From the NCBI GenBank assembly GCA_958445895.1, contig CAUCTV010000077.1:1-5720 (forward strand): a DNA stretch of 5,720 nucleotides, given 5' to 3'. The notes beneath the pieces were generated by a model. It was not told the origin of the DNA and did no database searches. It was given only the letters and a program-made list of their open reading frames with translations. Both the position numbers and the translations under genes were made by a program. Source of the stretch: an uncultured Collinsella sp. (GTDB taxonomy: Bacteria > Actinomycetota > Coriobacteriia > Coriobacteriales > Coriobacteriaceae). Positions 1-3,732 of the stretch are shown piece after piece; the first letter of the stretch is position 1, and every line of letters starts with the position of its first letter.

Positions 1-65
1 TCGGCGCCTGCGACGAGCTCCTTGGCCTCTTCCTCGAGTTTGACCAGATCATCAATCAGACTCAT
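1..65 (-). CDS. pheS: Phenylalanyl-tRNA synthetase alpha subunit, N-terminal 21 residues (partial)
   Basis: Only the start of this gene is in the window; it runs off the left edge. It begins with ATG at 65-63 and reads MSLIDDLVKLEEEAKELV and onward, an acidic, Leu-rich helix. This fits the N-terminal coiled-coil arm that PheRS alpha subunits use to contact tRNA-Phe (the Bacillus subtilis protein also opens with a helix rich in Leu, Glu and Ala). The stronger argument is upstream: the leader is a T-box with a UUC (Phe) specifier codon. PheRS charges tRNA-Phe with phenylalanine in the cytoplasm as an alpha2-beta2 enzyme, and pheT usually follows pheS. A weak ribosome binding site, AGGG, lies 5 bases before the ATG. 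The visible protein is too short to prove identity; another Phe-related gene under the same T-box is the main alternative. Confidence 0.75.
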   Translation of the reverse strand, partial: MSLIDDLVKLEEEAKELVAGA

Positions 66-70
66 GTCTT

Positions 71-74
71 CCCT
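71..74 (-). promoter_or_regulatory. Ribosome binding site of pheS
   Basis: The minus strand reads AAAGGGAAGACATG; the AGGG core is 5 bases from the ATG at 65-63. It is a modest Shine-Dalgarno match, but it fixes the start because no other in-frame ATG, GTG or TTG with a better site lies between the T-box terminator and this codon. Confidence 0.55.
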
Positions 75-150
75 TTCGTCTCTCGCGCATCCACTTGCCG
101 CGGCGGCTGGAGCCACCCGGAGCTGCGGATGTGCGGCCCGGTTCGGTAAC

Positions 151-190
151 AAAAAAACCGCCCTCGGGCATGTGCATTGCCCAAGGACGG
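151..190 (-). terminator. Intrinsic terminator of the pheS T-box (attenuator)
   Basis: On the minus strand, CCGUCCUUGGGCA (190-178) pairs over all 13 positions (two G-U pairs) with UGCCCGAGGGCGG (170-158) around a 7-base loop. It is followed directly by seven U (157-151). This is the OFF state when tRNA-Phe is fully charged. Confidence 0.93.
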
Positions 191-213
191 TTGAATTCCG
201 CGGTACCACCTTG
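182..213 (-). promoter_or_regulatory. T-box antiterminator with UGGU tRNA-acceptor bulge
   Basis: CAAGG (213-209) pairs with CCUUG (186-182), and GCGG pairs with CCGU further in, leaving UGGUACC as the bulge. The UGGU bases are complementary to an ACCA tRNA 3' end. This requires A as the discriminator base, which is what tRNA-Phe normally has. The 3' strand (190-182) is shared with the terminator stem, so the two structures cannot form together. Confidence 0.88.
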
Positions 214-337
214 TTTGACCCGGCGGATGTCTGGCCCGCCGCGCCCACTCTGTGCCCCTTGTCGCGAGGCTCACGGCTTCCCTACTGGGGCTTCGCCGCC
301 GCTGGCCGCGTGCCCGTTGAGGTCGCTGCTCGGGAGT

Positions 338-340
338 GAA
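338..340 (-). promoter_or_regulatory. T-box specifier codon UUC (Phe)
   Basis: On the minus strand the 3' side of Stem I reads GCGUUCACUCCCGAG. Aligned with the usual specifier-loop layout (codon, then a purine, then CUC..GAG), the codon is UUC followed by A. It would pair with the GAA anticodon of tRNA-Phe, in agreement with the pheS start downstream. Confidence 0.85.
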
Positions 341-442
341 CGCTTGGCCCTTGTCACCGCAGGAAGGCTCGCAGCCCATGACCTTCCCTCTCTTGCCGGC
401 GACGCGGCGGGCAAAACCCTCTCCGTCAACGCATTGGGCTAC

Positions 443-451
443 AGGATACCA
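443..451 (-). promoter_or_regulatory. Candidate extended -10 promoter for the pheS T-box transcript
   Basis: The minus strand reads TGGTATCCT, an extended -10 (TG-N-TATNNT). The transcript would start about 7 bases further on, near 436, only a few bases before the first paired base of Stem I at 431. That fit is the main support. No good -35 lies 17 bases upstream (GGCGAT), so the call rests on the extended element and position. Confidence 0.42.
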
Positions 452-558
452 CATTGTGTGGGCGTATCGCCGCGTTCCGTTTTGTTCGTGCTGGGTACAA
501 GGCAGGTAGCTGTGCAAACTGGCCGCGCGCCCACCCGTGGCGCTCGACCTGCGAGATC

Positions 559-563
559 AAGGA
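559..563 (+). promoter_or_regulatory. Ribosome binding site that sets the M32 peptidase start
   Basis: AAGGA lies 7 bases before ATG 571. The same frame is open further upstream to an ATG at 454, but that one has no such site, and the 39 extra residues would come from the divergent control region. This site therefore favours 571 as the start. Confidence 0.8.
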
Positions 564-570
564 TATAGGT

Positions 571-2112
571 ATGGGAAAGAAACTCGATAAGAAGGCCAAG
601 GCGGGCAAGAGCATCAAGAAGCTCCGCAAGCTCGAAGGCAAGCTGTGGACTCGCGAGTACCTGCTCAAGATTGCCGAGTTCGATGGAGCGACGATTGCTC
701 CTGCCAACGGCGCAGCAGCGCGTGCCGACGCCATGGGCACGCTTGCCGGCGAGCATCACAAGCTGCTGACCAGCGAGAAGTCCGTTGAGCTCGTGCGCTC
801 GCTGGCGCGCGAGACCGTCGCCGGCGGCAAAATCGACGACCCTCAGCTGCTCGACGAGATCCGTGTGCTCGGCCGCGATCAACGTGAGGCCAGTGCCATC
901 CCCACCGAAGAAGCCGAGGCCTGGACCAGGCTCACCTGCGAGGCGGACGCCGTGTGGCACAAGGCCAAGGCAGCCAACGACTGGGCGAGCTTTGAGACCT
1001 ATGTGGATAGAATCGTCGCCCAACTTAAGCATCAGGCCGAGCTCATGGACCCCAAGCGCGATCCATACGACGTTTGGCTCGACCAGTACGAGCGCGGCCT
1101 TTCCGCCAAGAGCTTCGACGCGTTTTGCGACGAGGTCAAGGCCACGGTCGTGCCGCTCGTGCATGCCATCGGCGAGCGCGGCCAGCAGCCGGCTGCCGAC
1201 TTTTTGCACGCCCACGTGCCCGAGGCTGCCCAGCGCGCCATGAGCTTCGACCTTATGAAGCTTGTCGGCCTGGACCTGGACGACACCACGCTTGCCTTTA
1301 CCGAGCATCCGTTTAGCGAGGGCTTTGCCGTGGGTGATGCGCGCATCGCGACGCACATCTACGAGGACGACTGCATCTCCAACGTCTACAGCATCATCCA
1401 CGAGGCGGGGCACACCATGTACGAGCTGGGCGTCAATCCCGCCTACGCGCGCACGTGCTTGGAGGGCGGCACCTCCATGGGCATCCACGAGAGCCAGAGC
1501 CGCTTCTTTGAGAACACCGTTGGTCGCAGCCGCGCCTTTATGGGACCGCTGCTCGAGGTGCTGCGTCGTCACGCGCCCGAGGTCTACGGCGACGTCGACG
1601 AAGACACGCTCTACCGCGCCGTGAACATCGCGCAGCCGTCGTTGATCCGCACCGAGGCCGACGAGCTCACCTATCCGCTGCATATTATGGTGCGCTACCA
1701 GATTGAGCGTATGCTGTTTGCCGGCGAGGCTGCGGCCAAGGACATCCCCGCGCTTTGGAACCGCTTTATGGACGAGTACCTGGGCATTCCCGTTCCCGAC
1801 GACACGCACGGCTGCCTGCAGGATACGCATTGGAGCGGCGGTTCGTTTGGCTACTTCCCCACGTATGCGCTGGGTAGCGCCTACGATGCCATGTTTGTGC
1901 CGGCCATGTGCCGCGACGGCGTCGACCTTACCGGTGCCTGCGCGAGCGGCGATCTGGCGCCCGTCCGCGCCTGGCTGGGCGAGCACATTTGGCAGTGGGG
2001 CCGCGCCAAAGACGCGCCGGAACTCATCAAGGGCGCCTGCGGCATGGCCTTTGACGCCCGCTACTACTGCAGCTACCTGCAGGACAAGTTCACCACACTG
2101 TACGAGCTGTAA
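571..2112 (+). CDS. M32 family (Taq-type) zinc metallocarboxypeptidase
   Basis: This encodes 513 residues, the usual size for M32 carboxypeptidases (about 500). These cytosolic enzymes remove C-terminal residues from peptides. The zinc site is complete: HEAGH at residues 277-281 (ligands H277 and H281, catalytic E278) and HESQS at 306-310 (third ligand E307). The gap of 30 residues between first and third ligands equals that of the Pyrococcus furiosus enzyme. Other family signatures are GGTSMGIHESQSR around the third ligand, IRTEADELTY (359-368) and GYFPTYALG (427-435). There is no signal peptide or membrane segment. The N terminus is odd: ten lysines in the first 26 residues, and the usual WD..T..P motif reads FDGATIAP (from residue about 37). 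The start at 571 is set by AAGGA 7 bases upstream. It is transcribed alone, divergent from pheS and convergent with glmM. The physiological substrate is unknown; peptide turnover is the likely role. Confidence 0.95.
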   Translation: MGKKLDKKAKAGKSIKKLRKLEGKLWTREYLLKIAEFDGATIAPANGAAARADAMGTLAGEHHKLLTSEKSVELVRSLARETVAGGKIDDPQLLDEIRVLGRDQREASAIPTEEAEAWTRLTCEADAVWHKAKAANDWASFETYVDRIVAQLKHQAELMDPKRDPYDVWLDQYERGLSAKSFDAFCDEVKATVVPLVHAIGERGQQPAADFLHAHVPEAAQRAMSFDLMKLVGLDLDDTTLAFTEHPFSEGFAVGDARIATHIYEDDCISNVYSIIHEAGHTMYELGVNPAYARTCLEGGTSMGIHESQSRFFENTVGRSRAFMGPLLEVLRRHAPEVYGDVDEDTLYRAVNIAQPSLIRTEADELTYPLHIMVRYQIERMLFAGEAAAKDIPALWNRFMDEYLGIPVPDDTHGCLQDTHWSGGSFGYFPTYALGSAYDAMFVPAMCRDGVDLTGACASGDLAPVRAWLGEHIWQWGRAKDAPELIKGACGMAFDARYYCSYLQDKFTTLYEL

Positions 2113-2200
2113 GGATTGACCAGCACGCCATCGCCAACGCCAACTATGTTGACGCCAATGTCTTGGCAACGTCAGCGAAAACGACCCTAAGCGAGCAAGG

Positions 2201-2256
2201 TGACGTGAAATGAAAGGGCGCTGACCTTCTGGTCGCGCCCTTGAAATTGAACGTCA
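2201..2256 (+). terminator. Nested inverted repeat after the M32 gene, probable terminator
   Basis: The core hairpin at 2214-2242 pairs AAGGGCGC with GCGCCCTT and GACC with GGTC around TTCT, with a single bulged T. Outside it, TGACGT (2201-2206) matches ACGTCA (2251-2256) across an unpaired 7/8-base internal loop (GAAATGA and GAAATTGA). It lies about 100 bases past the peptidase stop. No clear T run follows on the plus strand (TTGAAATTGA), so this is not a textbook intrinsic terminator. On the minus strand the core is followed by TTCATTTCA, so it could also act on glmM readthrough. I call it a terminator from position and stem strength. Confidence 0.5.
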
Positions 2257-2289
2257 GATTGCCGCTTAGGGGCGTTTGCAGCGTCGAGC

Positions 2290-2319
2290 AGTTACGCGGT
2301 TTGGTAAAACCGCGTAACT
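2290..2319 (-). terminator. Perfect 13-bp hairpin at the glmM stop codon, probable transcript end
   Basis: AGTTACGCGGTTT (2290-2302) is exactly complementary to positions 2307-2319, with a 4-base loop (GGTA on plus, TACC on minus). Read on the minus strand, the stem begins inside the TAG stop of glmM (2320-2318). A terminator or 3'-end stabilising structure for the glmM transcript is the simplest reading. No T run follows on either strand (minus: GCTCGACGC), which leaves the mechanism open. Confidence 0.55.
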
Positions 2320-3649
2320 ACAGAGCCTCGAGTGCGTTGGCGATGCGCTTCATGGCGGCATCGGCGGATGCTTGGTCGGGCGCCTCGGCCAGCACGCGGA
2401 TAACCGACTCGGTTCCGCTCTTGCGTACGAGCACGCGGCCCTCGCCTGCCAGCGCAGCCTCGGCCTCGGCGATGGCGTTCTGCACGCCCATGTTCTCGAG
2501 CGCGGCGTCCTTGTCCGCCACGCGCACGGCCACCTGCGCCTGCGGTAGCAGCTTGCACGGAGCCGTGAGCTGCGAGAGCGTCTCGCGCTCGGCGCGGATC
2601 ACTTCCATCACGCGCAGCGAGGTCATAATGCCGTCGCCCGTGCGCTCGATATCGCCAAAGATCGTATGGCCCGTCTGCTCGCCGCCCAGGCTGTAACCGC
2701 CCTCGCGCATCTTGGCATACACGTGGCGGTCGCCCACACCGCTGGTCACGGCACTTAGGCCGGCAAGCTCCAACGACTTGATCAGGCCAAAGTTGCTGGC
2801 AATCGTCGGAACCACGGTACCGCCCGAAAGGCGACCGTGCTTGTTCAGGTACACGCCGCACACGTACAGGATCTGGTCGCCATCGACCACGCGGCCGCGC
2901 TCGTCCACGGCCAGGCAGCGGTCGGCATCGCCGTCATAGGCAAAGCCCACGTCCAAGCCCTGCTCCACCACGTGGCGCTGCAGACGCTCCATATGCGTGG
3001 AGCCGCAGTCGACGTTGATGTTAAAACCATCAGGCGCGGCATTGATCACGCGCACGTCGGCGCCCAGCGCGTCGAACACCGGCTTGGCCACCGAGGACGC
3101 CGAGCCGCTGGCGCAGTCGATGCCGATCTTGACGCCCTGCAGCGAAAAGTTCGCGCTGGCGATGAGCGAGGCAATGTAGCGGTTGCGGCCCTGCATGTAG
3201 TCCACCGTGGCGCCGATGTGGTTGCCCGTGGCCAGCGGCACCTCGCTCTTGCCATCGACGTAGTCCTCGATGAGCTCCAGTACGTCCTCGTCCATCTTAA
3301 AACCGTCGCTATTGACGAGCTTAATGCCGTTATCGCAAAACGGGTTGTGGCTCGCGCTGATCATGATGCCGCAATCGAAGCAGCCTTCCACGGTCTGATG
3401 CGCTACACCCGGCGTGGGGATCACGTGCAGCATATAGGCGTCCGCGCCGCTCGCGACCAAGCCGCTCACCAGCGCCGCCTCGAACATATAACTCGAGCGA
3501 CGCGTGTCCTTACCCACGATGACGCGCGCCTTGCGCTCGCGGTTGGCGCCGTAATACCAGCCCACAAAACGGCCAATCTTATAAGCGTGCTCTACCGTCA
3601 GCCCAACGTTAGCCTCACCGCGAAAGCCGTCGGTGCCAAAGTACTTCAT
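2318..3649 (-). CDS. glmM: Phosphoglucosamine mutase
   Basis: GlmM converts glucosamine-6-phosphate to glucosamine-1-phosphate in the cytoplasm. This is the step between GlmS and GlmU on the way to UDP-GlcNAc, and hence to peptidoglycan. The protein has 443 residues, normal for the family (about 445-450), and shows the four landmarks of alpha-D-phosphohexomutases in order. They are the N-terminal FGTDGFRGE (4-12); the catalytic loop SASHNP (98-103), where S100 should be the phosphorylated serine; the magnesium loop DGDADR (239-244); and the sugar-specificity loop GGEQTGH (322-328). The phosphate-binding loop RKSGTE (409-414) follows. GEQTGH and FGTDGFRG favour GlmM over ManB/Pgm-type mutases. 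The start ATG (3649-3647) has AAGGAG 5 bases upstream. It follows the DUF4012 gene on the same strand after 83 bases with a hairpin between them, and it converges on the peptidase gene. No residue looks missing. Confidence 0.97.
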   Translation of the reverse strand: MKYFGTDGFRGEANVGLTVEHAYKIGRFVGWYYGANRERKARVIVGKDTRRSSYMFEAALVSGLVASGADAYMLHVIPTPGVAHQTVEGCFDCGIMISASHNPFCDNGIKLVNSDGFKMDEDVLELIEDYVDGKSEVPLATGNHIGATVDYMQGRNRYIASLIASANFSLQGVKIGIDCASGSASSVAKPVFDALGADVRVINAAPDGFNINVDCGSTHMERLQRHVVEQGLDVGFAYDGDADRCLAVDERGRVVDGDQILYVCGVYLNKHGRLSGGTVVPTIASNFGLIKSLELAGLSAVTSGVGDRHVYAKMREGGYSLGGEQTGHTIFGDIERTGDGIMTSLRVMEVIRAERETLSQLTAPCKLLPQAQVAVRVADKDAALENMGVQNAIAEAEAALAGEGRVLVRKSGTESVIRVLAEAPDQASADAAMKRIANALEAL

Positions 3650-3654
3650 GCGCT

Positions 3655-3660
3655 CTCCTT
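3655..3660 (-). promoter_or_regulatory. Ribosome binding site of glmM
   Basis: AAGGAG on the minus strand, 5 bases from the ATG at 3649-3647; a strong match that confirms the start. It sits only a few bases after the hairpin at 3669-3695, so any RNA folding there lies right against the initiation region. Confidence 0.85.
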
Positions 3661-3695
3661 ACAAAATAGGGGCGAACAGATTGCCTGTCCGCCCC
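3661..3695 (-). terminator. Terminator-like hairpin between the DUF4012 gene and glmM
   Basis: GGGGCG (3669-3674) pairs with CGCCCC (3690-3695), and, past one mismatch, ACAG pairs with CTGT, with an ATTGC loop. On the minus strand the stem is followed by TATTTTGT, a short broken T tract, placed 38 bases after the DUF4012 stop codon. It would end the DUF4012 transcript in whole or part. Because the glmM ribosome binding site follows at once, it would also be in the glmM leader if glmM is read from upstream. Confidence 0.65.
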
Positions 3696-3732
3696 AAAAT
3701 GGTACTCGATTATCTGCGCTACCAGAAAAACC

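Larger units (their letters stand above)
151..436 (-). ncRNA. T-box leader (tRNA-Phe sensing riboswitch) of pheS
   Basis: This is a complete T-box leader, read on the minus strand. Stem I is closed by CGUUGA (431-426) pairing with UCAACG (320-315). Inside it are the conserved AGAGAG (393-388), a distal stem GGAAGG/CCUUCC (387-382 with 367-362) carrying a UGCGAGCC-type loop, and the specifier region GUUCACUCCCGAG. The codon UUC at 340-338, followed by A, is the specifier and predicts tRNA-Phe with a GAA anticodon. A Stem III hairpin (241-221) stands just before the T-box sequence GGUGGUACCGCGG (210-198). Antiterminator and terminator overlap and exclude each other. By established T-box behaviour, uncharged tRNA-Phe binds the specifier and the UGGU bulge, stabilises the antiterminator and lets transcription continue into pheS. 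The leader ends 85 bases before the ATG. The 5' end at about 436 is inferred from the candidate promoter and the Stem I base. Confidence 0.93.
437..570. other. Divergent upstream region between the T-box leader and the carboxypeptidase gene
   Basis: About 134 bases separate the inferred pheS transcript start from the start codon of the plus-strand peptidase gene. Promoters of both transcripts must lie here or, for the peptidase, possibly inside the opposite-strand T-box DNA. I see the minus-strand extended -10 (443-451) and the plus-strand ribosome binding site (559-563). I do not see a convincing plus-strand -35/-10 pair, an operator palindrome or a small gene. Confidence 0.5.

Noticed and set aside
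424..429. TTGACG on the minus strand as a -35 box
   Set aside because: It forms part of the 5' strand of T-box Stem I, and no -10-like sequence lies 16-18 bases downstream in the GC-rich leader.
62..568. Open frames of 100-157 codons on both strands within the T-box leader region
   Set aside because: The DNA is explained by the structured RNA leader; the frames have Arg/Pro/Ala-rich shadow composition and no supporting ribosome binding site or family resemblance.
454..570. An in-frame upstream ATG (454) as start of the M32 peptidase
   Set aside because: No Shine-Dalgarno site there, and the added 39 residues do not resemble the family; ATG 571 has AAGGA at the right spacing.
439..2169. A very long open frame on the minus strand across the whole M32 gene
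   Set aside because: It lies opposite a gene with a complete catalytic motif set; its translation is a repetitive Val/Ala/Gly/His/Arg mix typical of the antisense of GC-rich coding DNA, with no recognisable domain.
3650..3732. A metabolite riboswitch or glmS-type ribozyme ahead of glmM
   Set aside because: The gap is only 83 bases with a single hairpin and none of the conserved glmS ribozyme core; the enzyme here is GlmM, not GlmS.
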